Shown here: positions 41,755-50,649 of the stretch, piece after piece
How positions within the stretch are numbered: the first letter of the stretch is position 1
Layout of the letters: every line of letters starts with the position of its first letter
NCBI GenBank assembly: GCA_020632885.1
Contig: JACKEQ010000024.1
Location: 24,095-88,094 of the forward strand
Direction: 5' to 3'
DNA from: Alphaproteobacteria bacterium
Lineage (GTDB): Bacteria; Myxococcota_A; UBA796; GCA-2862545
Length of the DNA stretch: 64,000 bases
Made by a program: the position numbers and the translations under genes
The notes under the pieces: model-generated
The model's database searches: none
Seen by the model: the letters and a program-made list of their open reading frames with translations, nothing else
Told to the model about the DNA's origin: nothing

Positions 41755-42159
41755 ATGGACAACAGGAAGATCGGCTACATCCTCACCACCGGCCTCGTCG
41801 CCCTCGCGATGGGCGGCAGCGCGCTCGGCTACCTCACCGGGGGCATGGACGAGGCGCTCGCCCACCTCGGCTACCCGAAGCACTTCGTGGTGCTGCTCGG
41901 TACCTGGAAGGGGCTCGCGGCCCTGGCCCTCGCCGCACCGGCCTTCCCGCGGCTCAAGGAGTGGGCGTACGCCGGCCTGGCCTTCACGTTCAGCGGGGCC
42001 ATCGTGGCCCACCTGTCCGCGGGCGACGGCATCGGCTCCACCATCCCGCCGCTCGTCTTCCTGGGCCTCACCGCGGCGAGCTGGGCCCTGCGGCCCGCCC
42101 ACCTCACCCTGGCGCCCGCGGCCTCCGAGCCCTCACCCATGGCCCGCGCCCGGGCCTGA
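41755..42159 (+). CDS. DoxX-like integral membrane protein
   Basis: A 134-residue protein with four hydrophobic helices (YILTTGLVALAMGGSALGYL, FVVLLGTWKGLAALALAAPA, WAYAGLAFTFSGAIVAHLSA, PPLVFLGLTAASWAL). The pattern HLGYPKHFVVLLGTWKGL and RLKEWAYAG is that of DoxX-like family proteins, small membrane proteins often under LysR or MarR control, of uncertain role. ATG follows ACAGGAGGTCCACC. Probably regulated by the divergent LysR gene. Confidence 0.85.
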   Translation: MDNRKIGYILTTGLVALAMGGSALGYLTGGMDEALAHLGYPKHFVVLLGTWKGLAALALAAPAFPRLKEWAYAGLAFTFSGAIVAHLSAGDGIGSTIPPLVFLGLTAASWALRPAHLTLAPAASEPSPMARARA

Positions 42160-43656
42160 CTACCCCACGAGCAGCGAGCGGATCAGCAGGCCGTCGAGGG
42201 CCACCTCGAGACCATGGTCCACGCCGTTGTTGAGCGTGAGCCGCCCGAGGCGGTGCTCCTTCTCGAGGAGCTTCCAGAGGTCGCGCTTCGTGTGCTTCCC
42301 GTCGCAGTAGGGCAGCAGGAAGCGCGGGACCGGCGGCACGTCGCGCATGCCGTGCCGGAGGTCGGTCACCCACTTGAACAGCTCGGCGCGACGCCGGATC
42401 CACGGTGTGGACAGCGGCTTCTCCGACACGTGGTCGACCAGCCCGAGGTCGCGGGGGTGCAGGCGGAGCACGCCACGCGTGAAGAGCGGCAGGGTGTTCC
42501 GGCCGAGGGTCGAGCGCACCTCGGGACCCATGCGCCCGGAGCGCTCCACGGTCGCGGATACCCACTCCTGGAAGGAGCAGTTGCGCGGCCACATCGCGTC
42601 GAGCACGGCGAGTCCGGCCTTCAGGATGGGGTTGTCGGTGACGAACACGTGGTCCGGCGCGTCGAAGCGCGCCTCCTCCAGCCCGTCGATGTCGCCCTCG
42701 AGGAGCCGCGCGCGGGCGCTGATCCACAGCGTCTCCACGCGCTCCCAGGGAATGCTGCGCTCGATCTCGAAGCCGTCGTGGACCAGCAGCGTGCGCCGGA
42801 ACGACCGGTTCACCAGGAAGTCCTGCACCTGCTCGTGCTCGACGAGGCCGCCCGGCACGCTCTCCATGGCGCGGCGCCCCTCGGCGTGCAGGCCGTCGGG
42901 CATCATCGTGCCGAACTCGGCGTCGCCGAGGTACTGCAGGCCCTGCTCGCCGGCCGCCTTCACGAACTCGCGGAGGTAGCAGGGGTCGTTGTGCTCCGCG
43001 AGCAGGCCGTGGAACAGGTACTGCGGAGGCGTGCCCACGAGCGCCTCGCACTGCGCGCGCACCAGGCGCCCGTAGGACGTCTCCGCCGACGAGGCGTCGT
43101 GCAGGAAGCGCAGCAGCACCCGCGCGCGTTCGACCAGCTCCTCGGGGTCGTCGATGCCCTCGGTGTGCTGCTGGAGGAACTGCCGCACCGTGCGGCGCGT
43201 GTTCCAGCCCGGGAAGGTGTTGTAGCTGATGTAGGCCACGCCGTTCGGCGTCAGGCGCTGCTTGATCACCTCGAGCAGACCGGTCCGATCGCGCTCGGGC
43301 ACCCAGCTGTAGACCCCGTGGCAGACGATGTAGTCGAACTGGCCGTACTTCTGGGGGATCCGGCGGAAGTTCCGCGCGACGAGCTCCACGTTGGTGAGCC
43401 CGAGCGGCTCGATCCAGCGCTGCCCGTCCTCCACCTGGCGGGCCGCGAGGTCCACACCGACGAACTCGCTGTTCGGGAGACGCTCGGCCATGGGCACGAG
43501 GTTGCCGCCGTCCGCGCAGCCGATCTCGAGCACCCGGCAGCGGTCCACCGGCACGGGCTCGAGCCCGAACAGGTGCGCGACCAGGTAGAGCCGATCGATG
43601 TGGGACTCCATGTAGGCCCGGCTGCGGTACGGGAAGGCGTCGTAGGCAGTGGTCAT
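42160..43656 (-). CDS. SAM-dependent methyltransferase with regulatory domain
   Basis: A 498-residue protein. Residues about 40-160 form a class I methyltransferase: RVLEIGCADGGNLVPMAERL (motif I), then SEFVGVDLAARQVEDG and FDYIVCHGVYSWVP. The central part (residues 200-300) resembles the methyltransferase regulatory domain (PF10119 type). The C-terminus looks like a degenerate winged region (RLTLNNGVDHGLEVALDG). Substrate not known. It abuts the DoxX-like gene convergently (0-bp gap); ATG overlaps nothing upstream. Confidence 0.88.
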   Translation of the reverse strand: MTTAYDAFPYRSRAYMESHIDRLYLVAHLFGLEPVPVDRCRVLEIGCADGGNLVPMAERLPNSEFVGVDLAARQVEDGQRWIEPLGLTNVELVARNFRRIPQKYGQFDYIVCHGVYSWVPERDRTGLLEVIKQRLTPNGVAYISYNTFPGWNTRRTVRQFLQQHTEGIDDPEELVERARVLLRFLHDASSAETSYGRLVRAQCEALVGTPPQYLFHGLLAEHNDPCYLREFVKAAGEQGLQYLGDAEFGTMMPDGLHAEGRRAMESVPGGLVEHEQVQDFLVNRSFRRTLLVHDGFEIERSIPWERVETLWISARARLLEGDIDGLEEARFDAPDHVFVTDNPILKAGLAVLDAMWPRNCSFQEWVSATVERSGRMGPEVRSTLGRNTLPLFTRGVLRLHPRDLGLVDHVSEKPLSTPWIRRRAELFKWVTDLRHGMRDVPPVPRFLLPYCDGKHTKRDLWKLLEKEHRLGRLTLNNGVDHGLEVALDGLLIRSLLVG

Positions 43657-43719
43657 GGGGTCTCCGAGGCAGGGTGATTACCACACCCCGGCCGCGATGG
43701 GATACCCCGGCTCCTGGAG

Positions 43720-44325
43720 GTGGCCCTGGTCGTCTGGTTCCTGCTCGCCTGTAGCGGCGACCCCGGCTGCTTCGAGGGACTCCTCCGCGCCGACGACGGT
43801 CACTGCTACCCGCCGGCCACAGCGCCCGCCGTGGAGGACGCGCTGCTCGCCCTGCCGTGCGTGCCGGTCGATCTCGAGCCTGCCATCGTGATCCGGCCGG
43901 AGGGTGCGTGCGTGCACGGCCTCTGCGTCACGGACACGTACGCCGCCATGACCAGCGCCGTCGGGATGCCCGACGCCTGCGGGCCCGCGAGCACGCCGGG
44001 CTACCTGGAGTGCGACTGGGAGGCCTTCGCGGTGTCCGTGGCCTTCGAGGACACCGACGGGGACGGGGCCCTGGCGCCCAACGACCGCGCGATCCAGGTG
44101 CACCTGGCGGGCACCGGGATGGCCGCCACACCCGAAGGGCTCGGCCCCGGCGCCACGCCCGGGTGCGCCACGCGCCTGCTCGGTGCCCCGGACCGGGCGG
44201 ATGTGCGCACGGTGGACGGCGCCCTCGCGCCCATCCGGATGATCTGGAACACCTGGGGTGCGGTGATCGACGACGACGCCCCACGGGACGGCCTGATCGA
44301 CGAGATGTACTTCCTCGCGCCATGA
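43720..44325 (+). CDS. Cysteine-containing lipoprotein
   Basis: A 201-residue protein, GTG start, with a short signal peptide and lipobox WFLLAC, so lipidated at Cys11. The mature part contains Cys pairs (GDPGCFEG, GHCYPP, LPCVPV, GACVHGLCV, DACGPA, LECDW, PGCATR) and EDTDGDGALAPNDRAIQVHL, an Asp-rich loop like calcium-binding repeats. Unknown family. Stop overlaps the start of the desulfurase gene (ATGA). Confidence 0.7.
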   Translation: MALVVWFLLACSGDPGCFEGLLRADDGHCYPPATAPAVEDALLALPCVPVDLEPAIVIRPEGACVHGLCVTDTYAAMTSAVGMPDACGPASTPGYLECDWEAFAVSVAFEDTDGDGALAPNDRAIQVHLAGTGMAATPEGLGPGATPGCATRLLGAPDRADVRTVDGALAPIRMIWNTWGAVIDDDAPRDGLIDEMYFLAP

Positions 44326-45422
44326 TCCACCTCGACCACAACGCCACGACCCCGGTGCACCCGGACGTCCTGGCCGCGATGCTGCCCTGGTTCACCGAGC
44401 GCTTCGCCAACCCGTCCAGCCCGCATCCCGACGGTGTGGCGGCCCGCGAGGCCATCGAGACCGCACGCGCCGCTGTGGCCGGGCTCCTCGGCGCACCCGC
44501 CCACACGGTGGTGTTCACGGGGGGCGGCACGGAGGCGAGCAACCTCGCGATCCGCGGTGTGATGGCGCGCTGCCCCGGGCGCCCGCTGTGCATCGGCACC
44601 CTCGAGCATCCGGCCACGCGGGAGCCGGCGCTGTACCTCGAGCGCCAGGGTCACCCGCTCGCCTGGCTGCCCGCGGGTCCGTCGGGTGCGGTGCACGCCG
44701 ACACCCCCCTCCCGGACGGCCTCGCGCTGGTCTCCCTGATGCACGCCAACAACGAGACCGGCGTGCTCCAGCCCGTGCGGGCGATCGCCGACCGGGCCCA
44801 CGCCCTCGGGGCCCTGGTGCACACGGACGCCGCCCAGTCCGTCGGCAAGGTGCCCGTGGACGTGGATGCCCTCGGCGCCGACCTGCTCACGGTCGCCGGC
44901 CACAAGCTCTACGGGCCCAAGGGCGTGGGTGCCCTGTACGTGCGGGAGGGCGTGGAGCTCGAGCCGCTCGTGCGGGGTGCGGGCCACGAGCGCGGCCTCC
45001 GTCCGGGCACCGAGAACGTGCCGGCCATCGTGGGCCTGGGGGCCGCATGCGCCCTCGCGTCCCGCGAGCTCGACGCGCGCATCGCCCGCGACACCGCCCT
45101 CGTGGAGGCCCTCTGGGCCGCCCTGCAGGCCGGGATCCCCGGCATCCGGCGCACCGGCGACGGCCCCCGGCTGCCCAACACCCTCCATGTCCGCGTCCCG
45201 GGCTCGGGTCGCGCGCTGCTCGCCCGCTGTCCGGAGATCGCGGCGGGCACCGGCTCCGCGTGCCATGCCGGCCACGAGACCCCGTCGCCCGTGCTCCTCG
45301 CCATGGGCATCGAGCCCACCGACGCCCTGGGGGCCCTCCGTCTCACCGTGGGCCGCGCCACCTCCGCGCCCGACGTGCAGCGCGCCGCACAGATGCTCGT
45401 GGCGGCCTACTCGGTGTCCTGA
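44322..45422 (+). CDS. Cysteine desulfurase (NifS/IscS-like)
   Basis: PLP enzyme that removes sulfur from Cys for Fe-S clusters and other thio-cofactors. The 366-residue product has HLDHNATTPVHPDVL at the start, the PLP Lys195 in VAGHKLYGPKGVG, and the active Cys314 in GTGSACHAGHETPS. The long Cys loop is of the group I NifS/IscS type. MHANNETGVLQP is conserved. ATG overlaps the lipoprotein stop. A SufE gene is about 3 kb away on the other strand and may supply the sulfur acceptor. Confidence 0.93.
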   Translation: MIHLDHNATTPVHPDVLAAMLPWFTERFANPSSPHPDGVAAREAIETARAAVAGLLGAPAHTVVFTGGGTEASNLAIRGVMARCPGRPLCIGTLEHPATREPALYLERQGHPLAWLPAGPSGAVHADTPLPDGLALVSLMHANNETGVLQPVRAIADRAHALGALVHTDAAQSVGKVPVDVDALGADLLTVAGHKLYGPKGVGALYVREGVELEPLVRGAGHERGLRPGTENVPAIVGLGAACALASRELDARIARDTALVEALWAALQAGIPGIRRTGDGPRLPNTLHVRVPGSGRALLARCPEIAAGTGSACHAGHETPSPVLLAMGIEPTDALGALRLTVGRATSAPDVQRAAQMLVAAYSVS

Positions 45423-47569
45423 ACCGGCAGGAAGCTCGGCGCGAGCGTGCTGAACCCGAGCGTGAGGTCCACGGGCGCCTTCGTCTCCGGCTTCAGGTCG
45501 TACTGGCCGCGCGTGCGCAGGTGATCGAACGTGGCCTCCAGCCGCTCGAGGTCCCTCCGGTGGGTCTCCTGGGCGGCCTCGATGGCGTCCCGCGTGTCGA
45601 GGAGCCGGAGCCACATCACGTCGCCGAGCCCCGCCTCCGCCTGCATGAGACCGTCCATCACGTCCGCCGTCACGCTCGCGACCGCCGACGACGACCGCTC
45701 GGCCCACACGCCCGCTACGCGGCCCTGCATGCCGTCGAGCCCGTCCCCGATGGCCGCGATCCGCTGGGCCTCCGTGTGCAGCGTGGCCTCGATGGGGATG
45801 CGGGCCGAGGCCTCGTCCCGGTCGATCCGCGAGCGCCGGCTCGCGGTGGCCTCCACCTGCAGATCGAGCTCCGTGTGGAGGAGATCCACCACGCCGCCGT
45901 CGAAGCCGTCGTTCCGCAAGGCCCGGAGCTCCGCCCGGCGCCCCTCCAGCCGGTCGAGCTCCGCGGGCGCCCACGGTGGCGCCTTGCGCTCCGCCTCTAG
46001 CGCGCGGAGCTCGGCCTCCACGGCCTGGAGCTGCACCCGCGTGCCCGTGACCTCCTGCACCTCGAGCTGGGCGCGCAGCGCCCGACGGTCCGCCCGGAGC
46101 TCGCCGACGCGGGTGTAGCGGTCGGCGCGGATGGAACCCCCGCTCACCACCCGTCCGAGGTCCATCTCCAGGGCGTCGAGGAGCTCGTTGGCGCGCTTCC
46201 GGGAGATGGCGCCCGCCAGATAGAGCCGCTCGGCCTCGTCCTGCATCAGCAGGACGCGCAGCCGGAGCACACTGTCGAGCTGGGCGTCCACCTCCTGGCG
46301 GTAGATCTGGAAGCGCCCGATGGCCCCGTCCGTGGACAGCGCATCGGTGATCTCCCGCACGAGGGCCTCGCATTCCTCGAGCTCCCGCTCCACCCACAGC
46401 GCGTCGGAGCGCATGGCGAGCGCCGCGTCCACGCCCTCGACGTCCACGAGGTCGTCCAGCGCCCACTTCGGCGGGAGACCCTCACCCGGGCGCCAGCGCT
46501 CGGGCTCCCGGAGCAGGGCGATGGTGTCCGGCGCCTCCATGTCGAGCAGCTCGAGCCGCTCCACGATGCTCTCGAAGAGCTCGCGGACCCGCTCGTAGGT
46601 CGCTTCGGCCTCGGCCTGGCGACCCATCCGGTAGAGCACGTGGCCCTCGAGCAGGCGCATGCGGCCGGCGTCGCGGTGCCCGGGACGCACGTGCTCCAGG
46701 TAGCCGAAGGCCAACAGCGTGGAGCCCCAGTCCTCCAGGGACACCTGGTTCCAGATGCTCTCCACGAGGCTGGGGTCCAGCACGGACTCCAGCCCCGCGA
46801 CGCGCCCGTACCAGTCCGCGGCCGCGTCGTGCTCCTTGCGGTCGAAGTGGATGCGGGCCACCGCCAGGGACGCGAGGTCGCGGGCGTGGGCCTCGACCTG
46901 CAGGGTCGCCGACGCCCCCGAGAGCCGCTCGAAGAGATCGAGGGCTGCGTCCACCTCGCCCTTCCGCAGGTGCACGACCCCGAGCATGTACCGGGCGCGC
47001 ACGCCGTGGCTGCTGTCGGCGGGCACCTCCGCGAGCACCCGCCGCGCCTCGTCCAGGTCGCCGAGGTCGTACTGGGCGCGCGCGAGCACGTAGGTGAGCT
47101 CGGGGGTGGACCGGATGCGCTCGGACTGCAGGGCGCGCTGGTAGACGTCGCGGAAGGCGTCGGCCGGCCCCACCTCCGCCCGGAGGCGCACGAGGGCCGC
47201 CAGCGCATCGTCGCGGAGGGGGTGGCTCGAGCCGGCCATCTCGGCGAGGCGGGTGGCAGCGACCTCGTGGAAGCCCATGCGCTCGAAGGACGCCGCGAGG
47301 TACCACTCCGCGTCCTCGATGAGCACGGGGTCGGTGGTGCCCATGTTCAGGAGCACGTGGAAGCCCATCGCCGCCGTGGCGTGGTCCTCGATCAGGAAGG
47401 CGTAGAGCGCCTCCTGGAACACCTCGAGCTCCCGGGCCGCGGAGTCGAAGCCGCCTCGCGTCTCCACGGCCGTGACGAGCTCCTCCTGACGGGCCTCGAG
47501 GAGCCGGAGCTCCGCGTCGAGATCGTCGACGGTCGGACCCGCGAGCGCGGTGAGGAGCCCCAGGATCAC
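45407..47569 (-). CDS. Secreted TPR and coiled-coil protein
   Basis: A 720-residue protein. The GTG start gives a weak signal peptide (MILGLLTALAGP). Residues 20-330 are TPR-like helices (FQEALYAFLIEDHATAAMGF, LTYVLARAQYDLGDLDEARR, VRARYMLGVVHLRKGEVDAA). Residues 400-650 are long charged coiled coils (RALRAQLEVQEVTGTRVQLQ, RRAELRALRND). This two-part layout resembles periplasmic or cell-envelope scaffold proteins in myxobacteria. Overlaps the desulfurase gene at its 3' end (16 bp), and its start overlaps the thioesterase stop (GTGA). Confidence 0.75.
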   Translation of the reverse strand: MILGLLTALAGPTVDDLDAELRLLEARQEELVTAVETRGGFDSAARELEVFQEALYAFLIEDHATAAMGFHVLLNMGTTDPVLIEDAEWYLAASFERMGFHEVAATRLAEMAGSSHPLRDDALAALVRLRAEVGPADAFRDVYQRALQSERIRSTPELTYVLARAQYDLGDLDEARRVLAEVPADSSHGVRARYMLGVVHLRKGEVDAALDLFERLSGASATLQVEAHARDLASLAVARIHFDRKEHDAAADWYGRVAGLESVLDPSLVESIWNQVSLEDWGSTLLAFGYLEHVRPGHRDAGRMRLLEGHVLYRMGRQAEAEATYERVRELFESIVERLELLDMEAPDTIALLREPERWRPGEGLPPKWALDDLVDVEGVDAALAMRSDALWVERELEECEALVREITDALSTDGAIGRFQIYRQEVDAQLDSVLRLRVLLMQDEAERLYLAGAISRKRANELLDALEMDLGRVVSGGSIRADRYTRVGELRADRRALRAQLEVQEVTGTRVQLQAVEAELRALEAERKAPPWAPAELDRLEGRRAELRALRNDGFDGGVVDLLHTELDLQVEATASRRSRIDRDEASARIPIEATLHTEAQRIAAIGDGLDGMQGRVAGVWAERSSSAVASVTADVMDGLMQAEAGLGDVMWLRLLDTRDAIEAAQETHRRDLERLEATFDHLRTRGQYDLKPETKAPVDLTLGFSTLAPSFLPVQDTE

Positions 47570-48360
47570 CGGATGACCGCCACCAGCTGCGTGGCGCGAC
47601 CGAGCAGACAGCCCTGGGCGTCGAAGAGGGACGTGCGCTGATCCGCGTAGCCGTCGCGGCCCGTGTCGGACACCATGTCCACAGCGTAGAACGCATCGGG
47701 CGGACCCGCTGGCCACGGCGGGAAGAGCTGCATGTGGATGACGACCGAGGACGCCGGCCGCGGCCGCGGGAACGTGGAGAGGATCGCGAGCGGCCAGGTG
47801 TCGAGGAGCGCCAGGATCAGCTCGGGCGACCGCGGCGTGGGCGTGCGGGGACGGATCCAGCCCCGCGACACGGCCTGGCGCTGGCCCGTGAAGGGCATGC
47901 CCTCGGCGAACCGGAAGTCGAAGTGCTTCGTGAACACCGGCACCCCGGGCATCGCCCCGCCGAGCAGCTCGAAGATGTCGCCGATGGACGTGGGCTCCGG
48001 GAGCACCGGTGGCGCCGGGCTCTCGAGCACGACGTCCTCCGCGCGCGGCCGGCCGAGGGTGAGGGTGGCGAGCACGGTGGGCTGGCCGTCCGCCAGGATG
48101 CGGCCGGAGAGGAACCGGGTGCGCGAGCCCTCCCGCTGCTGCTCGAGCTCGATCGTGATCGGCCCGGGCGGCGTGGCCGCGCAGAGGTGCATGGAGAGCG
48201 CGCGCACCGGCATGTCGGGGAAGCGCTGGGAGGCCGCGCTGCCGAGGGCCGCGGCGAGCAGGCCGCCGAAGGTGCCTGGCCCCTGGTTCCAGCTGGGGTC
48301 GTAGCTCGCGTGCAGCGTGCCGTCGTCCGCGAGGACCGGCGCCGGCGCGCCCGCGAGCAT
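47566..48360 (-). CDS. Acyl-CoA thioesterase-like protein (double hot-dog)
   Basis: A 264-residue protein with two tandem hot-dog-like halves, like TesB-type thioesterases. The N-terminal half has DPSWNQGPGTFGGLLAAALG, with a Gly-rich helix start, and ITIELEQQREGSRTRFLSGR. The C-terminal half has FDFRFAEGMPF, SRGWIRPRTPTPRSP, and a final RTSLFDAQGCLLGRATQLV. Cleaves acyl-CoA thioesters in family members; the exact substrate is not known. ATG overlaps the SufE stop (ATGA), and its own stop overlaps the TPR gene start. Confidence 0.85.
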   Translation of the reverse strand: MLAGAPAPVLADDGTLHASYDPSWNQGPGTFGGLLAAALGSAASQRFPDMPVRALSMHLCAATPPGPITIELEQQREGSRTRFLSGRILADGQPTVLATLTLGRPRAEDVVLESPAPPVLPEPTSIGDIFELLGGAMPGVPVFTKHFDFRFAEGMPFTGQRQAVSRGWIRPRTPTPRSPELILALLDTWPLAILSTFPRPRPASSVVIHMQLFPPWPAGPPDAFYAVDMVSDTGRDGYADQRTSLFDAQGCLLGRATQLVAVIR

Positions 48361-48767
48361 CAGAGGGCCTCCGCGTGGGCCTGGAGCAGCCGGACCATCG
48401 ACTGGAACCCGTTGCGGCGGTTCACCGAGATGTGCGCGTCGAACCCGAGCGTGCGGAACACCTCGTCCACGTCCACCGACCGGATCTCCTCGCGGGTCTT
48501 CCCGTGGAACAGGGCCCGGGCGACCGCCACGAGCCCCCGCACGATGACCGAGTCGCTGTCGGCGTCGAACTCGAGGCGCGGGGGGTCGCCTTCCACACGC
48601 CGGGGCTTCACCCAGACCTTGGAGATGCAGCCCGTGACGCGGTTGCCCTCGGTCTTGTCTGCATCGTCCATAGGCGGCAGATCCCGCCCGAGATCGATGA
48701 GGTAGCGGTACTTCTCCTCCCAGGAGTCGAAGAAGGCGAAGTCGTCGGCGAGCTGTGCGAGGTCCAT
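48360..48767 (-). CDS. sufE: SufE-like sulfur acceptor
   Basis: Accepts persulfide sulfur from a cysteine desulfurase for Fe-S assembly. The 135-residue protein has LADDFAFFDSWEEKYRYLID at the start and the active-site loop NRVTGCISKVWV with Cys47. The ATG at 48767 matches the normal SufE N-terminus; a longer reading upstream has no ribosome-binding site. Followed by the thioesterase gene. It diverges from mutA across 67 bp. Confidence 0.93.
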   Translation of the reverse strand: MDLAQLADDFAFFDSWEEKYRYLIDLGRDLPPMDDADKTEGNRVTGCISKVWVKPRRVEGDPPRLEFDADSDSVIVRGLVAVARALFHGKTREEIRSVDVDEVFRTLGFDAHISVNRRNGFQSMVRLLQAHAEAL

Positions 48768-48834
48768 TCCCACTCCGGTTGCATGGGGTAACGCACGGCG
48801 ACGCGCTATGTACGCCCGTCGAGGAGGTCCCCCC

Positions 48835-50649
48835 ATGGACAAGGCCACGTGGCAGCAGCGCGCAGAGCGGGAGCTGGGCAGGCCGGTCGCACGCCTGGAC
48901 TACAGCCCGCTGCCCGAGGTGCGCGTTCCGGCGCTCGTCACCGCGGGGCCCCCGTCGTCGCGGGGCACCGGCACGTCTGCGGGCTGGCAGGTCGCCAGCA
49001 CCCACGCCGGCTCCCCGGAGGTGGTCGCGGAGTCCGTCGCGGACGACGTCCAGGGCGGCGTGGAGGCCATCCGGGTCGACGTCCGGGCCTTCCGCGGCGC
49101 GCGCGACCTCGCGATGGCGGTCAACGCCGCCGAGCCCGAGCACCGTCCGTTCGCCCTCGCCCACGGCGCCATCGGCGACGCCGCCACGCTGGTCGGCCTC
49201 ATCCGCGGCCTGCGTCGCGACGTGAGCGGCATGCAGCTCGACTTCGGGCTCGACCCCATCGGGGAGCTCGCCCGGAACGGCTTCCTCCAGGGTCCCTTCG
49301 ACAAGCACGTCGCGTCGGGGGCGGACCTCGTGCGCTGGTGTCGCGACGAGGCCCCCCGCTGCCGGGTGTTCGTCGCGGACGGCACGGTCTGGCACGACAG
49401 GGGTGCCGACGAAGCCCTGTCCATCGCGCTCACCGTGGGTACGGCGCTCGCCTACCTGCGGGGCATGGAGGCGGAGGGCCTGTCGATCGAGGACGCCTTC
49501 GGGGCCATCGAGCTGCGGCAGTCCGTGCCGGGCCGCTTCCTGCTCGGGGTCGCCAAGCTGCGCGCCACCCGCCGGATCGTCGCGCGCGTCGTGGAGATCG
49601 CCCAGACGCGCGGCCGGTGGGAGCAGACCGCCACCCCCGCGTGGCGCGAGCGCACCGAGCGCGCCCCGGCCGTGAACATCCTGCGCAACACCGCCGCCAC
49701 GTTCGCCGCCATCGCGGGTGGGGCCACCCGCATCGACGTCCCCGCCCACGTGCCCACGCCCGAGGGTCGCCGCCTGGCGCGCAACACCCAGCTCGTCCTG
49801 CGCGACGAGAGCCACCTCGGCGCCGTGATGGACCCCGCCGGCGGTGCCCACGCCCTCGAGGCCCTCACCGACCAGCTCGCCACCCGCGCCTGGAGCCTCC
49901 TGCAGGTGCTCGAGCGCGAGGGAGGCGTCCTGGCGGCCCTCCAGAGCGGGTTCGTGCGCGCGTCCCTCAAGGGCTGCTCCGACCGCCGCGACCTCCTGGT
50001 GCGCACCCGGAAGCGCCCGATCCTCGGGGTGTCCCGCTACGCCGACCTCAGCGAGGATCCGCCGATGCGGGTCGTCGACGACGAGCTGCCCACGTCGGTC
50101 CCGGGCGGGCTCGATGCGTGCTCCACCTTCGAGGAGCTCCTGCCCCACGCCCTGCGGTCCCACAGCAGCGAGCTCACGCACGCGCGCGTGGGTCCCGGGC
50201 TGACGCGCGCTCCCCTCACCGAGCCGAAGCGCCTCGCCGTGCCCTTCGAGCGCCTGAGGTCCCGGGCGGAGCGGGATCCGCGGTCGATCTACCTCGCCAC
50301 CCTCGGTCCCCTCGCCGAGCACGGGGCCCGCACGGCCTTCGGTCGCGAGCTCGTCGAAGCGGGCGGGCTGCATGTGGTCACCGACGACGAGGCGAGCACC
50401 CCCGAGGCCGTCGTGGAGGCCTGGAAGCGCACGGAGACCCGCGTGGTCGTGCTCTCCATGGCCGACGCGCGCTTCGCGACCGACGGTGTACAGGCCGCGC
50501 GCGAGCTCACCCGGGCCGGCGCGAAGGTCTGGGGCCTCGGGCGTCCCGGCGAGCCCGCCGCCGCCCTCGAAGCTGCAGGGGTCCGCGGGTGGTTCGCCAC
50601 CGGCAGCGACGCCCTCGAGTCCCTCCTCTCGCTCTGGGAGCACGCATGA
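48835..50649 (+). CDS. mutA: Methylmalonyl-CoA mutase, small (non-catalytic) subunit
   Basis: Partner of the B12-dependent mutase that interconverts methylmalonyl-CoA and succinyl-CoA. The 604-residue subunit aligns with MutA: a TIM-barrel-like core (MQLDFGLDPIGELARNGF, FVADGTVWHDRGADEALS, APAVNILRNTAATFAAIAGG) and a degenerate C-terminal B12-like domain without DxHxxG (VVVLSMADARFATDGVQAAR). ATG follows GAGGAGGTCCCCCC. Overlaps mutB (ATGAG), so the two subunits are co-translated. Confidence 0.95.
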   Translation: MDKATWQQRAERELGRPVARLDYSPLPEVRVPALVTAGPPSSRGTGTSAGWQVASTHAGSPEVVAESVADDVQGGVEAIRVDVRAFRGARDLAMAVNAAEPEHRPFALAHGAIGDAATLVGLIRGLRRDVSGMQLDFGLDPIGELARNGFLQGPFDKHVASGADLVRWCRDEAPRCRVFVADGTVWHDRGADEALSIALTVGTALAYLRGMEAEGLSIEDAFGAIELRQSVPGRFLLGVAKLRATRRIVARVVEIAQTRGRWEQTATPAWRERTERAPAVNILRNTAATFAAIAGGATRIDVPAHVPTPEGRRLARNTQLVLRDESHLGAVMDPAGGAHALEALTDQLATRAWSLLQVLEREGGVLAALQSGFVRASLKGCSDRRDLLVRTRKRPILGVSRYADLSEDPPMRVVDDELPTSVPGGLDACSTFEELLPHALRSHSSELTHARVGPGLTRAPLTEPKRLAVPFERLRSRAERDPRSIYLATLGPLAEHGARTAFGRELVEAGGLHVVTDDEASTPEAVVEAWKRTETRVVVLSMADARFATDGVQAARELTRAGAKVWGLGRPGEPAAALEAAGVRGWFATGSDALESLLSLWEHA